DNA from: Tardiphaga robiniae
GTDB lineage: Bacteria; Pseudomonadota; Alphaproteobacteria; Rhizobiales; Xanthobacteraceae
Length of the DNA stretch: 64,000 bases
Reading direction: 5' to 3'
Assembly: GCF_013359755.1 (NCBI RefSeq)
Contig: NZ_JABMCJ010000094.1
Coordinates: 124,001 to 188,000, forward strand
The position numbers were made by a program, and so were the translations under genes. Below the pieces are notes generated by a model that was not told the DNA's origin, searched no databases, and was given only the letters and a program-made list of their open reading frames with translations. This document shows, in pieces, positions 8,635-16,807 of this stretch (the first letter of the stretch is position 1; each line of letters opens with the position of its first letter).

Positions 8635-9417
8635 ATGGTCTCGACAATCGCAAGCTACCAGCTGATCTCCAAGAATATTGTCAAATCGTTGCAGCAGACG
8701 ATGGAGAAGCCGGACGTGTCGAAGGACACGGAATACTACCTGTCACACATCCGCGATGTGAAGACGATCGACGAGTTCGTCGGCGACTATCGGTTGTTCA
8801 GCTATGCCATGAAGGCTTACGGGTTGAGCGACATGACCTATGCCAAGGCGTTCATGCGCAAGGTTCTTACGGAAGGTGTTGCCAGCTCGACCACATTCGC
8901 CAACAAGCTTTCCGACGCCCGCTACCGCGAATTCGCCACTGCATTCGACTTCGCCAAACTGGGTGACCAGGCGACGAGCACGACCGCCGCGCAGGTCGGC
9001 ACCGTCGAGAAATACGTCCGGCAGCAACTCGAGGAAGACGCCGGATCGCAAAATGAAGGCGTTCGTCTGGCACTCTATTTCGAGCGCAAGGCGCCCAAGA
9101 TCACCAGCATCTATCAGATTCTTGCTGATCCGGCGTTGATCAAGGTCGCCCAGATCGCGCTTGGCATCTCACCGATGACCTCGATGGCGGATGTCGACAA
9201 ACAGGCGAATATGCTCAGCGCGAAAGTCGACATCGCGGATTTCCAGACCCCCGAAAAGCTGCAGACGTTCCTCCAGCGTTTTTCGGTGATGTGGGAGATG
9301 GAGAACGGAACGTCCACCACCCAGTCGGCTTCAAGCACCTTCATCACGCAGCCGCTCGAAATGGGCCTCAGCACGGATGTGCTGACGACCCTGCAGAACC
9401 TGAAAATCGGACGATAA
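8635..9417 (+). CDS. DUF1217 flagellar protein
   Basis: The product is 260 residues from the ATG at 8635, preceded by a GGAA-type ribosome site; a longer frame from 8527 has an unlikely basic, proline-rich extension. It begins VSTIASYQLISKNIVKSLQQ and is helical with repeats of charged residues, consistent with the DUF1217 family encoded beside flgF/fliI in alphaproteobacteria. The family's role is not firmly known; context points to rod or hook assembly. The flgF ATG follows its stop by one base, so the two are translated together. Confidence 0.8.
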   Translation: MVSTIASYQLISKNIVKSLQQTMEKPDVSKDTEYYLSHIRDVKTIDEFVGDYRLFSYAMKAYGLSDMTYAKAFMRKVLTEGVASSTTFANKLSDARYREFATAFDFAKLGDQATSTTAAQVGTVEKYVRQQLEEDAGSQNEGVRLALYFERKAPKITSIYQILADPALIKVAQIALGISPMTSMADVDKQANMLSAKVDIADFQTPEKLQTFLQRFSVMWEMENGTSTTQSASSTFITQPLEMGLSTDVLTTLQNLKIGR

Positions 9418-9418
9418 A

Positions 9419-10189
9419 ATGCAATCAGCGCTCTATGTCAGCCTCTCGGCCCAGGTCTCGCTTGAGAAGCGACTCGAAACCATTGCCAACAACATGGCCA
9501 ATATGAAGACCGCCGCGTTCCGTGCCGACGCGGTGAAGTTCGAGACTGCAATGTCGCGCGCAGCAACGCAGGCGGTCGCGTTCTCCTCGCCCGGCGAGAA
9601 TTTCATCTCACGCAAGGAAGGCGCTATTACCCAGACCGGCAATACCCTGGACGTCGCGGTTACCGGAAACAGTATGGCCGCGTACCCCGGCGGCCCCGAT
9701 CCCGGCCACACGACGTGGATGGCGTTTGCTGGGCCGAACGGCACCGTCTATACGCGCGATGGCCGCATGCAGATCGACATCAACGGGCAGCTTCAGACCC
9801 TCACCGGCTATCCAATCCTCGATTCTGGCGGCACGCCGATCATCGTCGATCCCGACGCCGGCCCGCTGACGATCGTGCGCGACGGCACCATTTCGCAGGG
9901 CCGAATCCAGGTCGGTCAGCTTGGCCTGTTTGACATCGCTCCGGACGCAAAGCTGGAACGATTCGGAACGTCAGGCGTGATTCCGAGCAAGCCGGCGACC
10001 ACCGCGCTCGACTTCGTCACGGTCGGCTTTCAGCAGGGCTACGTCGAAGGATCAAATGTCGATCCTCTGACAGAACTCACACAGATGATGACCGCACAGC
10101 GCACCTTCCAGAGCGTCAGCTCATTGATCGACAATTCCGAAAGTACCATGCAGAACGCCATTCGCACGTTGGGCGATCCAAAAGCCTGA
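9419..10189 (+). CDS. flgF: Flagellar proximal rod protein FlgF
   Basis: FlgF is a proximal rod subunit. The 256-residue protein begins QSALYVSLSAQVSLEKRLET, continues with IANNMANMKTAAFR (the rod signature), has the central TQTGNTLDVAVTGNS and VYTRDGRMQIDINGQL segments of the FlgF/FlgG family, and ends with EGSNVDPLTELTQMMTAQRT. It lacks the GRGWFQI segment of FlgG. It is in a rightward unit with DUF1217 and fliI, away from the main rod operon. Confidence 0.93.
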   Translation: MQSALYVSLSAQVSLEKRLETIANNMANMKTAAFRADAVKFETAMSRAATQAVAFSSPGENFISRKEGAITQTGNTLDVAVTGNSMAAYPGGPDPGHTTWMAFAGPNGTVYTRDGRMQIDINGQLQTLTGYPILDSGGTPIIVDPDAGPLTIVRDGTISQGRIQVGQLGLFDIAPDAKLERFGTSGVIPSKPATTALDFVTVGFQQGYVEGSNVDPLTELTQMMTAQRTFQSVSSLIDNSESTMQNAIRTLGDPKA

Positions 10190-10217
10190 TGCCTGATGTG
10201 ACCGGCGGGAGAGCTCG

Positions 10218-11549
10218 ATGAACGCGCTTGAAAAACTCGAATCGACCATCGCAACCCTGCGCCGGGACGTGCCCACGGTTCGTGTCGGTGGCATGGTGTC
10301 CGAGGTGACGCCGACGCATTTTCGCGTCTCCGGCCTGTCGCGCTATGTCAGGCTCGGTGAATTGATCGGACTGGAAATCGACAAGCAGGTTCATCTCGGT
10401 GAGGTCGTGCGGATCGATACTGACGGCGTAACGGCCAAACCATTCGATTCCCACTTTGCTGCCGGCCTCGGCGTTCCCGCCTTCCGAATGCCTCCCAAGA
10501 CACTGTCTCCACATCCGGCCTGGAAAGGTCGCGTCATCAATGCGCTCGGTGAGCCACTGGATGGCGCCGGCGACATGCCGGTCGGCGAGCGCGAGATGCA
10601 AACGGATGCTAATCCCCCGCCAGCGATGAGCCGCTCGCGCGTGAGCAAGCCGCTCCGTACCGGCGTCCGCGTCGTGGATCTGTTCACACCGCTCTGTATC
10701 GGCCAGCGCATCGGCATTTTCGCTGGTTCCGGCGTCGGCAAAACCACCCTTCTTTCGATGCTGGCACGCAGCGCCGGCTTCGACACCGTCGTCACTGCAC
10801 TTGTCGGCGAGCGTGGACGAGAAGTACGTGAATTTCTCGAAGAATCGCTGGTCCATCACAGGACCCGCGCGATCACAGTCGTCTCAACGAGCGACGAAAG
10901 CCCGATGATGCGTCGACTGGCGCCGAAGACGGCGATGACCATCGCCGAATATTTCCGCGATCGCGGTGAATCGGTGCTGTTGATCGTCGATTCGGTAACG
11001 CGCTTCGCCCACGCATCCCGTGAAGTCGCGCTCGCTACCGGCGAGCCGGCGATCGCACGCGGCTATGCGCCGAGTGTCTTCAGCGAACTTCCGCGGCTGC
11101 TCGAGCGTTCAGGACCGGGCCTCGAAGGCCAGGGCTCCATTACCGGCGTCTTTGCCGTGCTGGTCGATGGTGACGATCACAACGAGCCCGTGGCAGATAC
11201 GGTGCGTGGTACGCTGGACGGGCACATCATGCTCGATCGCGACGTCGCCGATCAAGGCCGCTATCCGGCCGTCAATGTGCTGTCATCGGTGTCGCGCCTC
11301 GGCCAGCATGTGTGGTCGCCGGAGGAAGCTAATCTGGTGCGTAAGCTGCGCGCCATGATCGCCCGCTTTGAGGACACCCGCGACCTTCGCCTGATGGGTG
11401 GCTATCAGCCCGGCCGCGACAGTGAACTCGATCAGGCCGTCCAGCTCGTGCCCAAGATCTACGACGTGCTGCAACAGCACCCGACCGATCCGTCCTGCGC
11501 GGAGCCGTTCCAGGAATTGCTCAGCGTGATCAAGACCGCAATCGGCTAA
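10218..11549 (+). CDS. fliI: Flagellar export ATPase FliI
   Basis: FliI is the soluble ATPase of the flagellar type III export apparatus, related to F1-beta. The 443-residue protein contains the Walker A motif AGSGVGKT at residues 169-176, Walker B around SVLLIVDSVTRFAHASREV, and the family stretch GEPAIARGYAPSVFSELPRL. A GGGAGAG ribosome site precedes the ATG. FliJ, its usual partner encoded just downstream, is not present here: hutH ends 15 bases later on the opposite strand. Confidence 0.96.
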   Translation: MNALEKLESTIATLRRDVPTVRVGGMVSEVTPTHFRVSGLSRYVRLGELIGLEIDKQVHLGEVVRIDTDGVTAKPFDSHFAAGLGVPAFRMPPKTLSPHPAWKGRVINALGEPLDGAGDMPVGEREMQTDANPPPAMSRSRVSKPLRTGVRVVDLFTPLCIGQRIGIFAGSGVGKTTLLSMLARSAGFDTVVTALVGERGREVREFLEESLVHHRTRAITVVSTSDESPMMRRLAPKTAMTIAEYFRDRGESVLLIVDSVTRFAHASREVALATGEPAIARGYAPSVFSELPRLLERSGPGLEGQGSITGVFAVLVDGDDHNEPVADTVRGTLDGHIMLDRDVADQGRYPAVNVLSSVSRLGQHVWSPEEANLVRKLRAMIARFEDTRDLRLMGGYQPGRDSELDQAVQLVPKIYDVLQQHPTDPSCAEPFQELLSVIKTAIG

Positions 11550-11564
11550 CTGCGCTCCCGCGTT

Positions 11565-13091
11565 CTAGACACCCGGGATCGTATCGAGATTGGCTGCCGC
11601 GACGATCGCACCGGATCGCACAAGGCGCAGCGACTTCTGAATGTCGTCGTGAAAATATCGATCCTCGTCGAGATGGGCGACGTCTGCCCGGATACGTGCG
11701 CGAACGCTCTCCAAACGATCGCTGGACTTCAGCGGCGCATGAAAATCGCAACCTTGCGCACCCGCCAGGAGCTCGATGGCAATGACGGCCATTGCATTCT
11801 CGATCATCGGCAGCAGCCGGCGCGCCGCATGCGCTGCCATCGAAACGTGGTCTTCCTGATTGGCAGATGTCGGGATCGAGTCGACGCTGGCAGGATAAGC
11901 CCGCTGCTTGTTCTCAGATACCAGCGCCGCGGCCGTCACTTGCGCGATCATGAAGCCGGAATTAAGCCCCGGCTTCGGTGTCAGGAACGCGGGCACACCG
12001 GATAACACCGGATCCACCAGCATGGCGATCCGGCGCTCTGAGATCGATCCGATCTCGCAGATCGCAAGCGCCATCATATCCGCCGCAAAGGCAACCGGCG
12101 CTGCATGGAAATTGCCACCGGAGATCGCGATATCGTCCTCGGCAAAGACCAGAGGATTGTCAGAGACGCCATTCGCTTCGGTGAGAAGTGTGGTGGCCAC
12201 CTGTCGCAAAACGTCCAGCGCGGCGCCCATCACCTGCGGCTGACAGCGGAGGCAATAAGGATCCTGAACACGGACGTCGCCGGTGCGGTGCGACTCGCGA
12301 ATCGCGCTGCCGGCGAGAAGTTCCTTCAATGCCTGGGCCGAAACGATCTGCCCTCCATGTTTGCGCAGTTGATGGATGCGTGGATCGAACGGCGTATCCG
12401 AGCCACGCGCGGCGTCGGTGGACAAGGCACCGCTGACGAGTGCGGTCCTGAATAGGATTTCGGCCTCGAACAATCCCGCAAGTGCATAGGCCGTCGAGAA
12501 CTGCGTGCCGTTCAGCAGCGCCAGTCCTTCCTTGGCCCGCAGCTCGATCGGCTGCAGACCCGCACTAGCGAGCGCCTCCGTCGCCGGCAATCGCCCGGAC
12601 GTCGTCAGCGCCTCGCCGACGCCGATCATGACCGACGCCATATGCGCGAGCGGGGCCAGATCGCCGGAAGCACCGACTGATCCCTGCGCGGGCACGATGG
12701 GCGTGATGTCATGCGCAATCATGGCGCTGAGCAACTGGACCGTCTCCATGCGGACGCCGGAGAAACCCTGTGCCAGGCTCGCAAGCTTGAGGCACATCAT
12801 CAGCCGCACCACCGGCGCTGGCGCTGGATCGCCGACGCCCACGCAATGCGACAGCACGATGTTTTTCTGGAGGGCCGTGATGCTTTCGGCTTCTATGCCG
12901 ACATGTGCAAGCTTTCCGAAGCCTGTATTGATGCCATAGACGGGTTCGCCCTTGGCGACGATCCGGGCAACTGCCGCAACACTGGCATTGATGCGGGGAA
13001 TACAGCTCCCATCGAGAACTGGTACTGCCCCCCGATAGATCGACCGCCAGTCCGCCAGCGTCACCGTACCCGGTGTGAATCGCATCGTCAT
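11565..13091 (-). CDS. hutH: Histidine ammonia-lyase HutH
   Basis: The enzyme deaminates L-histidine to urocanate, the first step of histidine degradation. The start is set at 13091, where GGAG lies eight bases upstream, giving 508 residues. The Ala-Ser-Gly triad that forms the MIO prosthetic group is at 141-143 ([15 protein letters not shown]), the base tyrosine region is [11 protein letters not shown] at about 52, and LSH at about 80-82 has the histidine expected of histidine rather than phenylalanine or tyrosine lyases. [11 protein letters not shown] near the C-terminus is also typical. No other hut gene is adjacent. Confidence 0.95.
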   Translation of the reverse strand: MTMRFTPGTVTLADWRSIYRGAVPVLDGSCIPRINASVAAVARIVAKGEPVYGINTGFGKLAHVGIEAESITALQKNIVLSHCVGVGDPAPAPVVRLMMCLKLASLAQGFSGVRMETVQLLSAMIAHDITPIVPAQGSVGASGDLAPLAHMASVMIGVGEALTTSGRLPATEALASAGLQPIELRAKEGLALLNGTQFSTAYALAGLFEAEILFRTALVSGALSTDAARGSDTPFDPRIHQLRKHGGQIVSAQALKELLAGSAIRESHRTGDVRVQDPYCLRCQPQVMGAALDVLRQVATTLLTEANGVSDNPLVFAEDDIAISGGNFHAAPVAFAADMMALAICEIGSISERRIAMLVDPVLSGVPAFLTPKPGLNSGFMIAQVTAAALVSENKQRAYPASVDSIPTSANQEDHVSMAAHAARRLLPMIENAMAVIAIELLAGAQGCDFHAPLKSSDRLESVRARIRADVAHLDEDRYFHDDIQKSLRLVRSGAIVAAANLDTIPGV

Positions 13092-13168
13092 TAAAGTGTC
13101 TCCAGGCCATCTGTAGATGGCCCAAGGCAACACATTCAACGCTGCGCTTCAATGTTTGCGCGCAACAA

Positions 13169-13194
13169 AAAGGCCAGCCTTGCGGCTGGCCTTT
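13169..13194 (-). terminator. Intrinsic terminator of the small secreted-protein gene
   Basis: An 11-bp perfect stem (AAAGGCCAGCC with its complement) encloses a four-base loop and is followed by a T run on the minus strand. It lies about 60 bases past the stop at 13252 and just upstream of hutH, so it ends the minus-strand transcript from 13581 and insulates hutH. Confidence 0.85.
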
Positions 13195-13251
13195 CAGCTG
13201 ATCGACAGTCAGATCGTGCGCTGCGACGTGCGACGCAGCGTCACGTTTGCC

Positions 13252-13581
13252 TTATGGCTTCCAGCCGCCGCCCGGCAGATTGCCGTGATAGGGCGTGTTG
13301 CGGCAGTGGCCCCACGGACCGCGCCAGTAACCGGGAGGGCAGCCGTTCCCCATTACGGGAGCTTCCTGATAGTAGCCGCCCGGGAGTGGGCCGTAATAAG
13401 GTGTATAGCGGCAGCCACCATAGGGACCGCGCCAGCCGTTCGGACCGCAACCACCCGCAACCGGGATCACGTGCGCTTCGACAGCGATGCTCTGGCCCAT
13501 CATCGGCGCAGCACTTGCCTGCGTCGAGACGATGAACATGGCGACGAGACATGCCGCCATCATGTGCAGAATTTTGGTCAT
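13252..13581 (-). CDS. Secreted Gly/Pro/Trp-rich protein with two Cys-containing repeats
   Basis: The product is 109 residues from the ATG at 13581, preceded by GAGAGGAAT. A signal peptide covers about residues 1-25 (ending QASA). The mature part holds two copies of a ~26-residue unit: GCGPNGWRGPYGGCR...TPYYGPLPGG and GCPPGYWRGPWGHCR...TPYHGNLPGG. The unit can be written G-C-x-P-x-x-W-R-G-P-x-G-x-C-R. Such small proteins are frequent in Bradyrhizobium relatives and have no known function; the spaced cysteines suggest disulfide bonds outside the cytoplasm. The gene has its own terminator. Confidence 0.8.
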   Translation of the reverse strand: MTKILHMMAACLVAMFIVSTQASAAPMMGQSIAVEAHVIPVAGGCGPNGWRGPYGGCRYTPYYGPLPGGYYQEAPVMGNGCPPGYWRGPWGHCRNTPYHGNLPGGGWKP

Positions 13582-14006
13582 TCTATTCCTCTCGATGAGT
13601 TGAAGATCACTCGGCCCCGACGAAAGCGTCTTCGCCTTGCCGCGCGATGCGCAACCCGAAGATGCATTGGTCTTCATTCTGCTTAGAGGCACCAGATACC
13701 GTTGGCAATTCCGTTCTATCAATGCACCGGCACAACCCGTTCGGTTAGTTATCCGCCCGTTAAGAACGGCGAACGGAGCTGCCGCGCGAAGTACTCCATC
13801 AGTGTAGTTCCCTTTAAACGAAGATGCAGCGACGTGTTGGAGCTATTCCAGAGACCGGAACCCTGCATCCGATCCCGCTGCGATCGAAGTGCTGCGACAC
13901 GAGCGACTTCAATTGCCGCAAGGCCTTTGCATGATAGCTGAGTTGCGTGGAGCTCGGTTCTCGCGCTACCACGGGCCGCCGCGCAATCGCTTGATGAAAG
14001 ACACCC
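13582..14006. other. Intergenic gap without recognised gene
   Basis: This 425-base stretch lies between two divergent genes and must hold promoters for both. Short reading frames here overlap on both strands, lack ribosome sites and have no recognisable products. I could not assign promoter boxes with confidence. Confidence 0.5.
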
Positions 14007-14687
14007 GTGCTACCCTGGAAACTGATCGATACGACCGAAGTACCCGGCGGCGGCGTGCCGCTGCGCCTGATGCAGCGCGGGCAAGAGTTCACCATCAAGC
14101 TCGGCCAGAACGAGTTGATGAGCAGTCGGCTGTTCGGCTCCGAGGAAGCGCTGGCGACACTCACCTGCTTTCGCCTCAAGGACATGAAGGCGCCGCGGCT
14201 TTTGATCGGCGGCTATGGCATGGGCTTTACATTGCGCGCTGCGCTAAAGGTGCTCGGCCCGAAGGCGAAGATCACGGTGGTCGAACTGGTGCCCGCGATC
14301 GTCGCCTGGGCGCGTGGCCCAATGGCCGAGCTATCCGGCGACAGCCTGAGCGATCCACGCGTGGAGATTATTGAAGGCGATGTGGTCAAGGCCATTGGCA
14401 GCGCACGCGGCAAATATGATGCGATCCTGCTCGACGTCGATAACGGGCCCGAAGGCCTGACGCGAAAATCGAATGATGCGCTCTATGACCTGAAAGGGTT
14501 GCGCGCGGCCCAGGCCGCGCTCAGTCCGGGCGGCGTGCTGGCCGTCTGGTCGTCATTTCCATATGACAAATTCACGGCACTCCTCGGCAAGGCAGGCTTC
14601 AACGCCGAGGAAATCAAGATCCGCGCCACCGGCACACGCGGTGGCGCCCGTCATGTCATCTGGTTGGCGACGAAGCCAAAAATATAG
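14007..14687 (+). CDS. Spermidine-synthase-like methyltransferase-fold protein (GTG start)
   Basis: The 226-residue product resembles the spermidine synthase/class I methyltransferase fold. Residues about 65-105 contain LLIGGYGMGFTLRAAL, a glycine-rich nucleotide-type loop, then ITVVELVPAIVAWARG ending in the acidic ligand; GDVVKAIGSARGKYDAILLD, followed by VDNGPEG, matches the second acidic motif and active-site loop. The start is a GTG preceded by GAAAG. Real spermidine synthases are longer (about 280 residues) and have a beta-rich N-terminal domain that is reduced here, so the substrate may not be a polyamine. No polyamine genes are nearby. Confidence 0.75.
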   Translation: MLPWKLIDTTEVPGGGVPLRLMQRGQEFTIKLGQNELMSSRLFGSEEALATLTCFRLKDMKAPRLLIGGYGMGFTLRAALKVLGPKAKITVVELVPAIVAWARGPMAELSGDSLSDPRVEIIEGDVVKAIGSARGKYDAILLDVDNGPEGLTRKSNDALYDLKGLRAAQAALSPGGVLAVWSSFPYDKFTALLGKAGFNAEEIKIRATGTRGGARHVIWLATKPKI

Positions 14688-14711
14688 CCGTTGCCGCCGT
14701 GAAGATGGGTT

Positions 14712-14972
14712 TTAATAGGCAACCGAACGCCGACTGCGGCGCGGTTCGGCATAAGGCTGCGGGCTGAACGCCAGACGCGGATTGACGATGCAGTCGACGC
14801 CCCGGCCGGATGCGGTGGCCTGGCACGCTTCATAGCTCGGATAGGAACAATCGGTTCCGAAAGCCTGCGACTGGATGCAGTAGGGATAGGTCGGGGCGGC
14901 AGCTGCAGGGCTGGAAACCGTGGCCGAAACACCACCAACAGCCAGCACGGCCAGCATCAGATTACGCATCAT
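14712..14972 (-). CDS. Small secreted DUF3551-type protein
   Basis: The 86-residue product starts at an ATG seven bases after GGAGG; a second ATG follows directly. Residues about 1-26 form a signal peptide ending AAAA. The mature part has four cysteines (YPYCIQSQAFGTDCSYPSY, ACQATASGRGVDCIVNPR) and a basic tail (RRSRRSVAY). This is the pattern of DUF3551 proteins, which are abundant in Bradyrhizobium relatives and have no known function. It is convergent with the spermidine-synthase-like gene. Confidence 0.8.
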   Translation of the reverse strand: MMRNLMLAVLAVGGVSATVSSPAAAAPTYPYCIQSQAFGTDCSYPSYEACQATASGRGVDCIVNPRLAFSPQPYAEPRRSRRSVAY

Positions 14973-15020
14973 GTCTTTTCCTCCGCGGCAGCGGTCCTGT
15001 GACATCTCCAGAAAACAACA

Positions 15021-15050
15021 GAGCCTGCGGATGAACGTTCCCGCAGGCTC
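15021..15050 (-). terminator. Likely terminator of the TctC-like gene
   Basis: A perfect 10-bp stem (GAGCCTGCGG and complement) with a 10-base loop is followed on the minus strand by a T-rich tail (TGTTGTTTTC). It lies about 80 bases beyond the stop of the binding-protein gene at 15128. The long loop and interrupted T run make it a moderate call. Confidence 0.55.
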
Positions 15051-15127
15051 CGGTACATCCCGGTCTCGTGATCACGCACTTATACTGGCGCAATCACGAG
15101 GGTTAGACACTCTAGTGCCGCATGGGT

Positions 15128-16117
15128 TCATTCGACCTTAAGGCCCGCGGCTTTGACCACTTTCTCCCACTTCTCGGTCTCCGCGACGATCATCTTGCCG
15201 AAGGCTTCCGGCGGTCCGATCAACGGTTCGCCGCCGAGATCGATCAGCTTGGCCTTGACGGCCGGATCGGCCAGCACCGCATTTACGTCGGCGTTGAGCT
15301 TGGCGATGATCTCTGGCGGCGTCTTCTTCGGCGCACCCATGCCGAACAAAGCGCTGGCCTCATAACCCGGCACGGTTTCCGCAACGGTCGGCACATCGGG
15401 TAACAGCGACGACTTCTCGGTGGTCGTCACCGCCAGCGCACGAAGGCTGCCCGAGCGGATATGCTGGATGATTGACGGCATGTTGTCGAAGATCACCTGG
15501 ACCTGACCGCCGAGCATGTCGGTGATCGCCGGCGCAGCACCGCGATAGGGCACATGCTGCATCTTGGCGCCCGACAGCATCATGAACATCTCACCGGATA
15601 GATGCACCGAGGTGCCGTTGCCCGACGACGCCATGTTCACCTTGCCCGGATTGGCCTTCACATAGGCGATGAATTCCCCGACGGTCTTCGCCGTGATGTC
15701 CTTGTTGACGGTCATCACATTGGCGGTGCGATGGAAGGCGGCGACAGGCGCGATATCACGCACGAAATTGAAGCTCAGCTTCCCATAAAGCGTGGCGTTG
15801 ATGTAGTTCGCCGGATTGACCAGCAGGATCGTGTAGCCGTCGGGTTCTGCATTCACGACAGATTCGGTGCCGATATTGTTGCCCGCGCCCGGCTTATTTT
15901 CGACGACGAATTGCTGGCCGGTTCGCTCGGATAGCTTCTGCCCGATCAGCCGAGCTAGAATATCGGTTGCACCGCCAGCGGGATAGCCGACAACGAAACG
16001 TACTGGCCGCGTCGGATAATCCACGGCCAGCGCCGAGCTGACGGGAACGAGAGCGGTTGCAGTAAAAGCAGAAAAGCCAAGCGCAATCAGACCGATCGCG
16101 GCACGACGTGACGTCAT
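15128..16117 (-). CDS. Tripartite tricarboxylate-type substrate-binding protein (Bug/TctC family)
   Basis: The 329-residue protein is a periplasmic binding protein of the Bug/TctC family, which typically captures carboxylates or similar small acids. It has a signal peptide (about 1-31), DYPTRPVRFVVGYPAGGATD, VENKPGAGNNIG, the GYTILL strand and HVPYRGAAPAITDMLGGQVQ, all family signatures. No TctA or TctB membrane subunit is nearby, so the transport partner must lie elsewhere or be missing. It is divergent from a VOC protein with a palindromic control region between them. The ligand cannot be told. Confidence 0.93.
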   Translation of the reverse strand: MTSRRAAIGLIALGFSAFTATALVPVSSALAVDYPTRPVRFVVGYPAGGATDILARLIGQKLSERTGQQFVVENKPGAGNNIGTESVVNAEPDGYTILLVNPANYINATLYGKLSFNFVRDIAPVAAFHRTANVMTVNKDITAKTVGEFIAYVKANPGKVNMASSGNGTSVHLSGEMFMMLSGAKMQHVPYRGAAPAITDMLGGQVQVIFDNMPSIIQHIRSGSLRALAVTTTEKSSLLPDVPTVAETVPGYEASALFGMGAPKKTPPEIIAKLNADVNAVLADPAVKAKLIDLGGEPLIGPPEAFGKMIVAETEKWEKVVKAAGLKVE

Positions 16118-16163
16118 ATTTTATTCCCTCCGGCTGCCGCAACTTTGCGCGCGGTCAGCGTGT

Positions 16164-16202
16164 GTTGAATTGACAACGGCCGTATCTACCAAACAATTCA
16201 AC
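16164..16202. promoter_or_regulatory. Inverted repeat in the divergent TctC/VOC control region
   Basis: Two perfect 9-bp arms (GTTGAATTG at 16164-16172 and CAATTCAAC at 16194-16202) are 30 bases apart centre to centre, about three helical turns. They sit between the divergent gene starts at 16117 and 16272. This fits an operator bound by a dimer pair or tetramer; the regulator is not identified. Confidence 0.4.
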
Positions 16203-16271
16203 TATCGGCCAGTGCGACACTACTGCGGCACCAGCCCAAAGAAACGTCAAGGCAACGCCAAGGACCATTTC

Positions 16272-16685
16272 ATGTCCCTCACCGTCACGGCCCTCGATCA
16301 TCTCGTCCTGAATGTCACTGACGTCCAGCGCTCAGCCACCTGGTATCAACGCGTCCTGGGCATGGAGGTGAAGGTGTTCGATCCCGGTCCGGGCAAGTTG
16401 CCCCGCACATCGGTGAGTTTTGGCGTGCAAAAGATCAATCTGCGGCCGATCGGCGCCGATAAGGTCGAGTGGTTCACGGCGGATCATGAGATGGCCGGCA
16501 GTGACGACCTCTGTTTTCTCACTGCATCACCGCCCGACGCCGTGATCGCGCATCTCGGCGCTTGCGATGTTGCTATCGAGGAAGGCCCGGTGGCCAAACA
16601 GGGCGCGCGCGGCACCTTGCGCTCGGTCTATTGCCGGGATCCCGATGGCAGCCTGATTGAAATTTCGTCTTACGAAATAGGCTGA
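16272..16685 (+). CDS. VOC family (glyoxalase/dioxygenase-like) protein
   Basis: The 137-residue product starts at the ATG at 16272, seven bases after AAGGA; a longer upstream frame is unlikely. It has the paired beta-alpha-beta-beta-beta fold of vicinal-oxygen-chelate proteins: LDHLVLNVTDVQRSATWYQR at the start with a candidate metal-binding His10, and YCRDPDGSLIEISSY at the end with Glu130. VOC proteins include lyases, dioxygenases and resistance proteins. Its closeness to an acyl-CoA synthetase may point to carboxylic-acid catabolism, but the substrate is unknown. Confidence 0.85.
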   Translation: MSLTVTALDHLVLNVTDVQRSATWYQRVLGMEVKVFDPGPGKLPRTSVSFGVQKINLRPIGADKVEWFTADHEMAGSDDLCFLTASPPDAVIAHLGACDVAIEEGPVAKQGARGTLRSVYCRDPDGSLIEISSYEIG

Positions 16686-16807
16686 TCCTGCACGCGTTGC
16701 GGTTTGCGCGCTGCCGCCGCTGATGGCACAACATCTTCCGTAAAAATAAGAATAAGAAGGCCGCACCCGCGTAAGCGGTCGCTCCGGCGGCTTTCGACGG
16801 AGGATGC

